From Chitinophaga filiformis (GTDB lineage Bacteria; Bacteroidota; Bacteroidia; Chitinophagales; Chitinophagaceae): a stretch of DNA of 64,000 bases. Shown here in pieces: positions 24,771 through 33,460 of this stretch (position 1 is its first letter; every line of letters starts with the position of its first letter). The notes under the pieces are model-generated. The model searched no databases and was not told the origin of the DNA. It saw only the letters and a program-made list of their open reading frames with translations. The DNA is taken from contig NZ_JAKIRP010000021.1 in the NCBI RefSeq assembly GCF_021646545.1, forward strand, positions 62,001 to 126,000, in the 5' to 3' direction. The position numbers were made by a program, and so were the translations under genes.

Positions 24771-26903
24771 TTATGGCTTTTTACGGGAAGAGGAAGCCTG
24801 CTTCTTTGCAGATGCAGGTTTCTTCTTACTAGCCGTTTCTTTCTTTTTCCCTTTGGTCTTAGTTTCCTTTCGGCCAGCAGCAGGTTTCCGTCCTGGTCTT
24901 TCAGCGGCTACGCTCTTACGGACTGACTTCCGTAATGGCGCCTGTTCTTCTTCTCCATCCTCTATCAGGTCGTAGTCCAGCTGGCGCTTCACCAGGTTGG
25001 CGGCCACCACCTGAATCCTCACTTTATCACCTATACGGATCCTTCTGCCGGTATACATACCGATCAGTGCATACTCGTTCTCATCGTATTTGAACTCGTC
25101 TTTGGTAGTCATATTGTGAATGCTCACCAGGCCTTCACATTTGGTGTCTACCGTTTCCACCCAGAATCCGAAGTGTGCCACACCACTCACCACACCGTCA
25201 AATTCTTCACCGATGTACTGTTGCATGTATTCTACCTGCTTGTATTTATTCGCAGCTCTTTCCGCATCCATGGCCTTACGCTCCATTTCAGAGGAGTGCT
25301 TACACTTTTTCTCCATCTGCTTATCAGGATGGATATCGTGTGTCAGACATTGCTGCAGTACGCGGTGTACGAGTACATCCGGGTAACGGCGTATCGGTGA
25401 GGTAAAGTGACAATAGTGATCAAATCCCAGTCCGTAGTGGCCAATGTCCTCCACCGTATAGGCGGCCTTCGCCATGGTACGGATGCCCAGGGTTTCCAAT
25501 ACATGCTGTTCCGGCTTGCCATGGGCCAGCTGCAGCATTTCATTGAAGGAACGGGCCAGTTTATCCGGATTATCGATCTCCAGTTTGTGACCGAACTTAC
25601 GGGCGAAACCGGAGAATACCTTCAGCTTTTCCTCATCAGGTGTATCATGCACACGGTATGGGAATGGCACATGCTGATTAGTACCTATGCGGATATTATA
25701 TACATATTCCGCCACTGTCCTGTTGGCCAGCAGCATCAGCTCTTCGATCAGCTGGTGGGCTTCCTTGCTCTCTTTTACGATAATGCCGACCGGCTTCGCA
25801 TTTTCATCCAGCTGGAAGCGTACTTCCTGGGATGAGAAATTGATAGCACCATTCTCAAAACGTTGTTTACGCAGTATCTGCGCAATCTTGTTCAGCAACA
25901 GCACTTCCTCCTGGTAAGGGCCTTCGCCGGACTCAATGACGTCCTGCACCTCTTCATACGTGAAGCGGTGGTTGGAATGTATCACCGTTCTGCCCAGCCA
26001 GTGTTCTTTGATCTCGCCCTTCTCATTCATCTTGAAAACGGCAGAAAAGGTCAGCTTGTCTTCATGCGGGCGCAGGGAGCACAGCTCGTTGGAGATCTTT
26101 TCAGGCAGCATTGGCAGTACGCGGTCCGGCAGATATACAGAGGTGGCACGTTTGTCAGCTTCCTTATCCAATGCGGTGTCAGGCAGCACATAATGGCTGA
26201 CGTCCGCAATATGCACGCCTACTTCATACCAGGCGCCACGCAGTTTACGGATGGAGATCGCATCATCAAAATCCTTTGCATCCACAGGGTCGATCGTAAA
26301 AGTCAGGATCTTACGGAAGTCCTTCCTCTTTTTGATCTCTTCTGCGTCAATGTTCTCAGCGATATGCCCCAGCTCTTTTGTGACTTCGTCGGGAAAGCTG
26401 AGCGGGAATCCGCTTTCTATCAGGATCTCTTTCATGGCCAGGTCGTTGGTATTGCTGGCGTCCAGCACTTCCACGATCTCGCCCACCGGCTTACGTGTTT
26501 TTTCGCCCCAGGCCACGACACGTACTACGGCTTTATCCCCGTTCTTCGCATCTTTCATGGAATTGGCAGGGATGTATATATCGGGCATGAACAGCCCTTT
26601 TTCCGGTACCAGGAAAGCGAAGCCTTTGTTGACCTGCAGGGTACCGGTGAATTCAATCTTCTTGCGTTTAACGATTTCCGTTATAACCCCTTCCATACGT
26701 CCTTCATTCTTGCCCTGTTTGATCACATCAACAAGCACGTCATCTCCATCAAGAGCAGTATTGAGGTTCTTCTGGCGGACCATAATGTCCTTCTCCTGTC
26801 CTTCAATAATAACAAAGGACATCCCGGAGCGGGTTATCTGTACAGTGCCACGGAAGGTTTTCTTCTGGCTGCTGTGTTTTTGAGGTTTCTTCTTTTTAGT
26901 CAT
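24771..26903 (-). CDS. rnr: Ribonuclease R
   Basis: A 710-residue 3'-5' exoribonuclease. Order: basic N-terminus, two cold-shock domains (about 18-145), the RNB catalytic domain with DPVDAKDFDDAIS (205-216, metal-binding Asp residues) through FTSPIRRYPDVLVHR, an S1 domain (about 575-650), and a strongly lysine-rich tail (about 655-710). The tail is typical of RNase R and helps with structured RNA and ribosome contact. It lies 11 bp after lpxK and 38 bp before the prenyl synthase. Confidence 0.97.
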   Translation of the reverse strand: MTKKKKPQKHSSQKKTFRGTVQITRSGMSFVIIEGQEKDIMVRQKNLNTALDGDDVLVDVIKQGKNEGRMEGVITEIVKRKKIEFTGTLQVNKGFAFLVPEKGLFMPDIYIPANSMKDAKNGDKAVVRVVAWGEKTRKPVGEIVEVLDASNTNDLAMKEILIESGFPLSFPDEVTKELGHIAENIDAEEIKKRKDFRKILTFTIDPVDAKDFDDAISIRKLRGAWYEVGVHIADVSHYVLPDTALDKEADKRATSVYLPDRVLPMLPEKISNELCSLRPHEDKLTFSAVFKMNEKGEIKEHWLGRTVIHSNHRFTYEEVQDVIESGEGPYQEEVLLLNKIAQILRKQRFENGAINFSSQEVRFQLDENAKPVGIIVKESKEAHQLIEELMLLANRTVAEYVYNIRIGTNQHVPFPYRVHDTPDEEKLKVFSGFARKFGHKLEIDNPDKLARSFNEMLQLAHGKPEQHVLETLGIRTMAKAAYTVEDIGHYGLGFDHYCHFTSPIRRYPDVLVHRVLQQCLTHDIHPDKQMEKKCKHSSEMERKAMDAERAANKYKQVEYMQQYIGEEFDGVVSGVAHFGFWVETVDTKCEGLVSIHNMTTKDEFKYDENEYALIGMYTGRRIRIGDKVRIQVVAANLVKRQLDYDLIEDGEEEQAPLRKSVRKSVAAERPGRKPAAGRKETKTKGKKKETASKKKPASAKKQASSSRKKP

Positions 26904-26914
26904 TCTCGTAACGT

Positions 26915-27982
26915 TTAATCATGGTTACTTCCAAACTGATCCACGTAAGTAAAAATATAATTATTAAATGATTCTCCTTCCCCATTGAGGAAAGATATTT
27001 CAACCGGCATAACGGCGATGGGTATGTTCATGGGACGCAGGCGGTCTTCGAGCAGTTGTAGTCTTACCGCGTCCTTTTCCGTAGTTACCACCAGTTTGCG
27101 GTTGCCGGGAAGGTTGCTGAGTTCCCTGTTTATTTTCTCCAGATCAGGGACGGAATAGTAATAATGATCCGGAAAAGGCAGGAGGAACACGTTTTTATAG
27201 CTTTCCTTCAGTTGTTGTAAAAGCGGTTCCGGACGGGCAATACCACAGACGAGGAGAACCGTGGTATCTGCAGGCGCGGTAACCGGGCTGCCGCTGAACA
27301 TGTCGTATAGCTCGCCATATTTCAGAGAAGTAAAGAACAGTTGCTGATGTGGCAGGGGCTTGATTTCCTGCCTGATGGCGGCTTTTTCTGTTGCCGACAG
27401 TTGCGGCGGACATTTGGACACAATGATACAATTGGCCCTCTCATAGCCTTTGCGGCCTTCGCGCAGACGACCGAAAGGCACTACATGATCTTTGGTAAAG
27501 CGGCGGCTGTATTCGGTGATCAGGATGTTCATGCCCGGTTTCACAGAACGGTGCTGGAAGGCGTCGTCCAGCAGAATCACTTCTGTTTCCGGGCGTTCTC
27601 CCAGCAGCTGGGGTATGGCCAGCATGCGTTCTTCACCTACGCAGACCTCTATATCCGGGAATTTACGATGGAACTGCATCGGTTCATCGCCCAGTTGCGC
27701 CGCTGTGCTGGCAGCATCTGCCAGCAGGTAGCCGCTGCTACGCCGGTTGTATCCCCGGCTGAGTGTGGCTATACGGTATTTATCCTTTAATATCCTGATA
27801 AGATGTTCTACATGCGGGGTTTTGCCGGTACCTCCCACGGAAAGGTTGCCTACAGCAACAACGGGCAGGTCAAACTCTACGGCAGTCAGTACATTGGTAT
27901 CATAGAAACGGTTGCGGACCCACATCACGAGGCCGTACAACAGTGAAAAAGGGTATAATAAGATTTTCAGGTGTTTCAGCAT
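26915..27982 (-). CDS. lpxK: Tetraacyldisaccharide 4'-kinase
   Basis: LpxK, 355 residues, phosphorylates the lipid A disaccharide 1-phosphate at the 4' position at the inner membrane. The N-terminal hydrophobic segment LYPFSLLYGLVMWVRN anchors it; the Walker A loop is GGTGKTPH at 50-57, followed by LSRGYNRRSSGY and DDAFQHRSVKPG, all diagnostic. It confirms a Gram-negative outer membrane. Two bp separate it from the upstream cyclo-ligase gene, and rnr follows after 11 bp. Confidence 0.97.
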   Translation of the reverse strand: MLKHLKILLYPFSLLYGLVMWVRNRFYDTNVLTAVEFDLPVVAVGNLSVGGTGKTPHVEHLIRILKDKYRIATLSRGYNRRSSGYLLADAASTAAQLGDEPMQFHRKFPDIEVCVGEERMLAIPQLLGERPETEVILLDDAFQHRSVKPGMNILITEYSRRFTKDHVVPFGRLREGRKGYERANCIIVSKCPPQLSATEKAAIRQEIKPLPHQQLFFTSLKYGELYDMFSGSPVTAPADTTVLLVCGIARPEPLLQQLKESYKNVFLLPFPDHYYYSVPDLEKINRELSNLPGNRKLVVTTEKDAVRLQLLEDRLRPMNIPIAVMPVEISFLNGEGESFNNYIFTYVDQFGSNHD

Positions 27983-27984
27983 TC

Positions 27985-28584
27985 TTAGCTTTTTTTGAAA
28001 TCATAAATTGTTTGTGGCGTGATGACCATCTGCAGGGGAACATCGTTCTCGTTCACATCTGCGATAGCGTCTACCGGTTCAAACAATGACAGTCCGATAG
28101 TGGTCGCCGTTGGCAGGCATTCCTTCAGGAAACGGTCATACATCCCCTTCCCGTATCCCACCCGCTGTCCGCTTTTGTCAAATGCGAGCATAGGTACAAA
28201 AACCAGGTCCATCTCGGCAGACATCAAAGGTATTCCACCGGCAGGCTCCGGTATGCCATAGTCGTTCCTGACCAACACGGTTTCCTCTTTCCACAGGAAG
28301 TGCTCCATCGTTGCATTGCGCATGTCTGACCTGGACAGCGCCCACTGCAGTTTAGGATAAGCCTCCCGGGCCCAGTGCACCAGTGCGTATGTGTCTGCTT
28401 CTTTCTTTTCAGTGATAGGAAGAAAAATGTGTGCCATTCTGTAAGCGCTGAAGTCCAGCCGCCGGCATTGGTCCAGTAACTCCCTGTTCAGGGTGGCAAT
28501 CACATCATCCGGAAGATTCAAACGTTTTTCCAGGTATTGCTTTCGTATATCCTTTTTTGTTAACAAGTGGATCTGTATTACCAC
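27985..28584 (-). CDS. 5-formyltetrahydrofolate cyclo-ligase
   Basis: A 199-residue protein of the 5-FCL family, which converts 5-formyl-THF to 5,10-methenyl-THF with ATP. Seen: KKDIRKQYLEKRLNL at the N-terminus, IFLPITEKKEADT, and the signature RVGYGKGMYDRFL with the phosphate-binding GYGKG. The start is a GTG at 28584, overlapping the bioD stop by 7 bp, which suggests translational coupling. LpxK follows after 2 bp. No functional link with biotin is known; the run is an operon of housekeeping genes. Confidence 0.93.
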   Translation of the reverse strand: MVIQIHLLTKKDIRKQYLEKRLNLPDDVIATLNRELLDQCRRLDFSAYRMAHIFLPITEKKEADTYALVHWAREAYPKLQWALSRSDMRNATMEHFLWKEETVLVRNDYGIPEPAGGIPLMSAEMDLVFVPMLAFDKSGQRVGYGKGMYDRFLKECLPTATTIGLSLFEPVDAIADVNENDVPLQMVITPQTIYDFKKS

Positions 28585-29204
28585 AAAGATAGCTTTTCTG
28601 CCTGTTCCTTCACAAAAGCCCTGTCAACCAGTGCAGTGTGAGGTATCCTTCCCAGCAGCGGATAGCCGCTCCACCCTACCACCTCGGTTTCATTACTGTG
28701 GTATTCTCCGCTAAAAATCCAGCCCAGTACAGGGATACCGCGTTGTTTCAGTACCTGTGCGGTCAATAGCGCATGGTTGATGCTACCCAGGTAATTCTGG
28801 GCTACAATAATGACCTTTGCCTCCAGTTGCTCTATGAAATCGATGGTGAAGACCTGTTCCGTCAGCGGAACCATTAGTCCGCCGGCCCCTTCTATGACCA
28901 GCGGCCGGTTGGATGGCTGAATACTGTTTGCCAGCGCAAGTATCTCCTTTACGTTAATGCTCACATTTTCCAGTCTGGCGGCCAGGTGTGGCGAGGCTGG
29001 CGCTTCCAGACAGTAGGCTTCCCGGTGACATACCGACACCGGATTTGATATTAAACTTTTTACCGTATCTGTGTCTGTCCCTTCTGTTAATCCTGTTTGT
29101 ACGGGTTTCCAGTAATCTGCCTGCAGTGCTTCCACTACACAGGCCGAAGTGACTGTTTTCCCGACCCCGGTACCTATCCCGGTTATAAAAATCCGTTCAC
29201 TCAT
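28578..29204 (-). CDS. bioD: Dethiobiotin synthase
   Basis: BioD, 208 residues from this start, closes the ureido ring of dethiobiotin from diaminopelargonate, CO2 and ATP. The P-loop is GIGTGVGKT at 9-17; YWKPVQTG and VIEGAGGLMVPL follow, both diagnostic. The ATG at 29204 is chosen because MSERIFITGIGTGVGKT is the usual family start; the frame stays open 14 codons further upstream. No other biotin gene is in view. First gene of the minus-strand run ending with the prenyl synthase. Confidence 0.95.
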   Translation of the reverse strand: MSERIFITGIGTGVGKTVTSACVVEALQADYWKPVQTGLTEGTDTDTVKSLISNPVSVCHREAYCLEAPASPHLAARLENVSINVKEILALANSIQPSNRPLVIEGAGGLMVPLTEQVFTIDFIEQLEAKVIIVAQNYLGSINHALLTAQVLKQRGIPVLGWIFSGEYHSNETEVVGWSGYPLLGRIPHTALVDRAFVKEQAEKLSLW

Positions 29205-29320
29205 GACATGCAAAGATAGTATAATAGGAATTACTTTGATAATCAATTCCTGTTAAGAAACCGTTAGCTATTGTTGCGGTTCAGGATCCGCTCTGGTATT
29301 GTTTGAAACCTGTACCGTTC

Positions 29321-29450
29321 ATATCACTTCACCATCATTTCCATATCGCTTTACCGTCATTTCTATATCACTTTACCTACATCTCTATATCGAAGGGATA
29401 TACATATGACGGTGAAGTGATATCCAGATGAGCTTATAAGGATATGGAGA
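29321..29450. repeat. Three 22-bp tandem repeats facing an inverted copy
   Basis: Units at 29321-29342, 29343-29364 and 29365-29386 share the pattern ATATC-CTT-ACC--CAT-TC. ATATGACGGTGAAGTGATAT at 29404-29423 is nearly the reverse complement of the first unit, and GATATGGAGATATAG at 29441-29455 mirrors the ends of the units. The set can form alternative hairpins. Confidence 0.65.
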
Positions 29451-29631
29451 TATAGGGATCAAAGCGTATTCAATACGGGATTGAACCGAAATAGGTCGGT
29501 AATAACGGAAGGTTTGAAAGCATGAGGAAACAGCACAGGGAATTGTTATAAGTCCACATCAAAGGCATATCAAAGGCATATCAACGCCATGGTAAACGCA
29601 TATTACCAATACGGGAATCATCCGCGGCAAT

Positions 29632-29669
29632 AGCCCTCCGTAGGTGGGCTGTGTTTGTAGCGCGGCGGT
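29632..29669 (+). repeat. Hairpin-plus-tail element, family B copy 1
   Basis: Hairpin AGCCCTCC-GTA-GGTGGGCT (29632-29650) followed by GTGTTTGTAGCGCGGCGGT. The same plan, with a different stem but the same tail, recurs at 36.1-36.5 kb and at 53.8 kb. Confidence 0.65.
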
Positions 29670-29732
29670 ATCAGCCAGGACAACGTGACAACCGGAAATT
29701 CCTTACTTTCGCCAGAGTCCAACAAGATTCAT

Positions 29733-31091
29733 ATGAAATTTTGCAACAACATACTCGAAACAATCGGAAACACCCCCCTCGTTAAATTACACCGCGTTAC
29801 CGCCGGCCTTCCATGTCCGGTACTGGCAAAAGTTGAATTTTTTAACCCCGGCAACTCTATCAAGGACCGTATGGCCGTAAAAATGGTCGAAGAGGCAGAG
29901 AAACAGGGCCTGCTGAAGCCCGGCGGCACCATCATTGAAGGAACATCCGGTAATACCGGTATGGGCCTGGCACTGGCCGCAGTGATCAAAGGATATAAAT
30001 GCATCTTTACTACCACAGATAAGCAATCCAAGGAAAAAGTAGATATACTGAAAGCGGTAGGCGCAGAAGTGATCGTTTGCCCTACGAATGTAGAACCCGA
30101 AGATCCCCGTTCCTATTATTCAGTAGCTCGCAGGCTGGCGAAGGAGATCCCGAATGCGTTCTACGTGAACCAGTACGACAACCTGGCCAACAGGGACGCT
30201 CACTATGAGCAGACCGGCCCGGAGATCTGGGAACAGACGGACGGAAAGATCACGCACCTGGTGGTGGCCACCGGCACCGGAGGTACCATTACCGGCGCTG
30301 GTAAGTTCCTGAAAGAAAAGAATCCGAACATCCAGGTATGGGCAATAGATAGTTACGGCTCCCTGCTGAAGAAATACCATGAAACCGGCGAACTGGACAT
30401 GACCGAGGTTTATCCTTACATCACGGAAGGTATTGGCGAAGACTTCATTCCGCAGAACTACGATATGGGCGTGATCGATCATTTTGAAAAAGTGACCGAT
30501 AAGGATGGTGCTGTAATGGCCCGCCGCATTTCCAAGGAGGAAGGCATTTTTGTAGGCTACTCTGCAGGATCGGCCATATCGGGCTTAATGCAGCTGAAAA
30601 GCAGGTTGAAACCGACTGACCTGGTAGTAGTTGTTTTCCATGACCATGGCAGCCGTTATGTAGGGAAGGTCTACAATGACCAGTGGATGATGGAGCGTGG
30701 CTTCCTGGATGTGAAGACTGTGAAGGATGTAGTGAATGGCCGCCGTAATCAGCCGCTGGTAACGATTGACCAGGAGGAGAAAGTGAGTGAGGCCATTGTG
30801 AAGATGAAGAAGTACGACATTGAACACCTGCCGGTACTGCATAATAACCAGATCGTTGGGGCTATTTCCGAAGGAGGACTTTTCAATCGCCTGATCGACG
30901 ATGTGAACCTGAAAGACGCCCAGATCAAACAGGTGATGCAGGCTGCTTTCCCGGAAGTGAGCATGGATACGCCGATAGAGAAACTGAGCGTTTACATCAA
31001 CAAGGAGAACGGAGCAGTGATTACCAAAGATGATGGCGGCAAACCGCATATTGTGACGAAATACGACATCATTCAGGCCCTTGGAAGTTGA
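29733..31091 (+). CDS. Cystathionine beta-synthase with C-terminal CBS domains
   Basis: A 452-residue PLP enzyme of fold type II. ETIGNTPLVKL at the N-terminus, the PLP lysine Lys44 in NSIKDRMA, EGTSGNTGMGLA for the phosphate, and GTGGTITGAGKFLKEK are visible. A pair of CBS domains (about 330-452), starting PLVTIDQEEKVSEAI and including IEHLPVLHNNQIVGAIS, follows, as in eukaryotic and many bacterial cystathionine beta-synthases, where it controls activity by nucleotide or SAM binding. It condenses serine or O-acetylserine with homocysteine, or acts as cysteine synthase. The ATG at 29733 fits the family start; a longer frame upstream is less likely. Confidence 0.9.
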   Translation: MKFCNNILETIGNTPLVKLHRVTAGLPCPVLAKVEFFNPGNSIKDRMAVKMVEEAEKQGLLKPGGTIIEGTSGNTGMGLALAAVIKGYKCIFTTTDKQSKEKVDILKAVGAEVIVCPTNVEPEDPRSYYSVARRLAKEIPNAFYVNQYDNLANRDAHYEQTGPEIWEQTDGKITHLVVATGTGGTITGAGKFLKEKNPNIQVWAIDSYGSLLKKYHETGELDMTEVYPYITEGIGEDFIPQNYDMGVIDHFEKVTDKDGAVMARRISKEEGIFVGYSAGSAISGLMQLKSRLKPTDLVVVVFHDHGSRYVGKVYNDQWMMERGFLDVKTVKDVVNGRRNQPLVTIDQEEKVSEAIVKMKKYDIEHLPVLHNNQIVGAISEGGLFNRLIDDVNLKDAQIKQVMQAAFPEVSMDTPIEKLSVYINKENGAVITKDDGGKPHIVTKYDIIQALGS

Positions 31092-31118
31092 TAAACTACT
31101 AAAAACAACAGGCAGCTG

Positions 31119-31940
31119 ATGCCGGCAACAAATACTTACAATGACCAGCTGGGACGGGAAGTGAGCATCGCTTACCCGCCCCGCCGGATCATCTCACTGG
31201 TTCCCTCGCAAACAGAATTACTGTACGACCTCGGACTGGATGAAGAGGTGATCGGCATTACAAAATTCTGCATTCATCCGGAGGCATGGTTCCGGCATAA
31301 GACACGCATAGGCGGCACTAAACAACTGCACCTGGAAGAAATCCTGGCCTTACAGCCCGACCTGGTGATTGCCAATAAGGAGGAAAATACTGCTGAACAG
31401 GTGCAATTCCTGATGCAGCACGTACCGGTATGGGTCAGTGATATCCAATGCCTGGAAGATGCGCTGGATATGATCAGGAGCATCGGTAACATCACCGGTA
31501 AAATAGAACGCGCTGCTGAAATAGCCGGCAATATCGACCTCAGTTTCAGACAACTGGCCACAACATTGCAGGCCCGGCCACCATTGCACACCGCTTATTT
31601 CATCTGGCGGGAACCGTGGATGGTAGCGGGCGGCGATACTTTCATCCATACCATGTTGGCGTATTGCCGGCTGGAGAATGTTTTTGCCGGGACGGCACGT
31701 TACCCGACCATTGACCTTGACCAACTGAAAAGCAATTGCCAGCTGATATTGCTTTCTTCCGAGCCTTACCCATTCAAAGAGAAACATATCAGAGAGTTGC
31801 AGGATGTACTGCCAGGCGTTCGTATTGAACTGGTGGACGGAGAAATGTTTTCCTGGTATGGCAGCCGGCTGGAGAAAGCGGCTGTGTATTTACATGAATT
31901 CAGGCAAAAGCTGGAAGAATTGCCTCATAGGGTATCCTGA
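31119..31940 (+). CDS. BtuF-like substrate-binding protein without signal peptide
   Basis: A 273-residue class III substrate-binding protein of the BtuF/FhuD fold: RRIISLVPSQTELLYDLGL near 22-40, VIGITKFCIHP, LEEILALQPDLVIANKEEN, and WREPWMVAGGDTFIHTML are typical of cobalamin-binding members. The N-terminus (MPATNTYNDQLGREV) has no signal peptide or lipobox, so the protein would stay in the cytoplasm unless the start is wrong. No ABC transporter gene is adjacent. It follows the cystathionine synthase gene by 27 bp and may be co-transcribed. Ligand unproven. Confidence 0.8.
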   Translation: MPATNTYNDQLGREVSIAYPPRRIISLVPSQTELLYDLGLDEEVIGITKFCIHPEAWFRHKTRIGGTKQLHLEEILALQPDLVIANKEENTAEQVQFLMQHVPVWVSDIQCLEDALDMIRSIGNITGKIERAAEIAGNIDLSFRQLATTLQARPPLHTAYFIWREPWMVAGGDTFIHTMLAYCRLENVFAGTARYPTIDLDQLKSNCQLILLSSEPYPFKEKHIRELQDVLPGVRIELVDGEMFSWYGSRLEKAAVYLHEFRQKLEELPHRVS

Positions 31941-32144
31941 CAGGCGATACAAGGAGAACAACCTCAGACAACCGGAAGAGAGCGTAGGATGCATCGCACA
32001 ATATCGAATTATAAGGGCCAAATCAATGACCAGCAATAAGAATTTGCCTCAAAAAATGACGAATTCATATAAAAATCACCAGATTTTTTGTGATTCATAC
32101 AATTCTAAATCAGAAATCTACTATAATAGTTAATCTTTAGTACT

Positions 32145-32152
32145 TATATTTG
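32145..32152 (+). promoter_or_regulatory. fbaA -7 promoter element
   Basis: TATATTTG, a perfect TAnnTTTG match, ends 31 bp before the aldolase ATG. A clear -33 box was not found. Confidence 0.5.
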
Positions 32153-32183
32153 CGTTCCTTAAATGTAAAACAATCCGAAAGCT

Positions 32184-33251
32184 ATGGGAAAATACAGAGC
32201 TGGCGTGTTATTCGGCGAAGAGCTGGATGCGCTGTACAATGATGCCAAGAATAACGCATGGGCAATGCCTGCTGTTAACGTAGTAGGTACCAATTCCGTA
32301 AACGCAGTACTGGAAACCGCTGCCAAAGTAAATTCACCTGTAATTATTCAGTTTTCCAATGGTGGCGCGCAGTTCTTTGCGGGTAAAGGAATGCCGAACG
32401 ACAAACTGCAGGCAAATATAGCCGGTGGTATTTCCGGTGCAAAACACGTACACGAGGTGGCAAAATACTATGGCGTTCCTGTAGTACTGCACACCGACCA
32501 CGCTGCTAAAAAATGGCTGCCATGGATCGACGGTCTGCTGGATGCTGGTGAAGCGTTCATGAAACAGACTGGTCAGCCACTGTACAGCTCCCACATGCTG
32601 GACCTCTCCGAAGAGCCACTGCACGAGAATATAGAAACTTCCCTGAAATATTTCGAGAGAATGAACAAGCTGGGTATGTCCATCGAGATCGAACTGGGCG
32701 TAACTGGTGGTGAAGAAGATGGCGTGGACAACTCCGGCGTTGAAAACCACAAACTGTATACACAACCTGAAGAAGTAGCTTACGCTTACGAAACACTGTC
32801 TAAAGTAGGTAGCCGTTTCACTGTAGCTGCTGCATTCGGTAACGTACACGGTGTATACTCTCCAGGTAACGTGGAACTGCGTCCTGTGATCCTGCACAAC
32901 AGCCAGGAATTCATCCAGAAGAAACACGGTACTGCTCCTAAACCGGTATACTATGTATTCCATGGTGGTTCCGGTTCACCTAAACACCAGATCAACGAAG
33001 CACTGGGTTACGGTGTGATCAAAATGAACATCGATACCGACATGCAGTGGGCATTCTGGGAAGGTGTACATGACTTCTACGAAGCGAAGAGAGATTATCT
33101 GCAGGGCCAGCTGGGTAACCCTGAAGGTGCAGATAAACCAAATAAAAAATACTATGACCCACGCGTATGGCTGCGTAAAGGCGAAGAAACTTTCGTTAAA
33201 CGTCTGGAAGAAGCCTTTGCTGACCTGAACTGTCTGAACAGGAACGCATAA
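32184..33251 (+). CDS. fbaA: Class II fructose-bisphosphate aldolase
   Basis: A 355-residue class IIA zinc aldolase, splitting fructose 1,6-bisphosphate into dihydroxyacetone phosphate and glyceraldehyde 3-phosphate. Zinc and catalytic residues fall in LHTDHAAKKW, SIEIELGVTGGEEDGVDN, AFGNVHGVYSPGN, VFHGGSGS and KMNIDTDMQWAFWEGV, the last binding substrate phosphate. Length and motifs match E. coli FbaA. It has its own promoter element upstream and a strong terminator downstream. Codon choice appears biased, as expected for a highly expressed glycolytic gene. Confidence 0.98.
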   Translation: MGKYRAGVLFGEELDALYNDAKNNAWAMPAVNVVGTNSVNAVLETAAKVNSPVIIQFSNGGAQFFAGKGMPNDKLQANIAGGISGAKHVHEVAKYYGVPVVLHTDHAAKKWLPWIDGLLDAGEAFMKQTGQPLYSSHMLDLSEEPLHENIETSLKYFERMNKLGMSIEIELGVTGGEEDGVDNSGVENHKLYTQPEEVAYAYETLSKVGSRFTVAAAFGNVHGVYSPGNVELRPVILHNSQEFIQKKHGTAPKPVYYVFHGGSGSPKHQINEALGYGVIKMNIDTDMQWAFWEGVHDFYEAKRDYLQGQLGNPEGADKPNKKYYDPRVWLRKGEETFVKRLEEAFADLNCLNRNA

Positions 33252-33275
33252 TCCGCGAAGCGGTACAATTTATCG

Positions 33276-33307
33276 ATCCTCAGGAAGTCATTCCTGAGGA
33301 TTTTTTT
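33276..33307 (+). terminator. fbaA terminator
   Basis: An 11-bp perfect stem (ATCCTCAGGAA facing TTCCTGAGGAT), loop GTCA, and a run of seven T, 24 bp after the aldolase stop. Confidence 0.95.
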
Positions 33308-33402
33308 GTAAATACACTTTTATTATAGCACTTATATATATATCTTTCCAATCAAATTATTGGTTGCCAGGTACTTTAAGTATAAATCTCGGGGTAGAAT
33401 AC

Positions 33403-33430
33403 TTTGGAAGTTAATATAATTTGTATCTTG
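33403..33430 (+). promoter_or_regulatory. Possible accD promoter
   Basis: TTTG at 33403-33406 and TATCTTG at 33424-33430, close to the Bacteroidota -33 TTTG and -7 TAnnTTTG pair, with 17 bp between. The -7 element deviates by one base. It ends 30 bp before the accD ATG. Confidence 0.35.
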
Positions 33431-33460
33431 CACAACTATTTTGTAACCTAATAGCACAAT

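Larger units (their letters stand above)
29205..29732. other. Intergenic region with tandem and inverted repeats
   Basis: 528 bp between divergent bioD and cystathionine synthase genes. It holds a 22-bp tandem repeat with inverted partner (29321-29450), a short GGCATATCAA direct repeat (about 29563-29591) and a hairpin-plus-tail element (29632-29669). No gene is supported. Confidence 0.65.

Noticed and set aside
25863..26918. 351-codon plus-strand frame opposite rnr
   Set aside because: Fully antisense to a clear ribonuclease R gene, a common shadow of biased codon use.
29321..29423. Possible small CRISPR array
   Set aside because: The 22-bp units abut without spacers and one copy is inverted; no cas genes are present.
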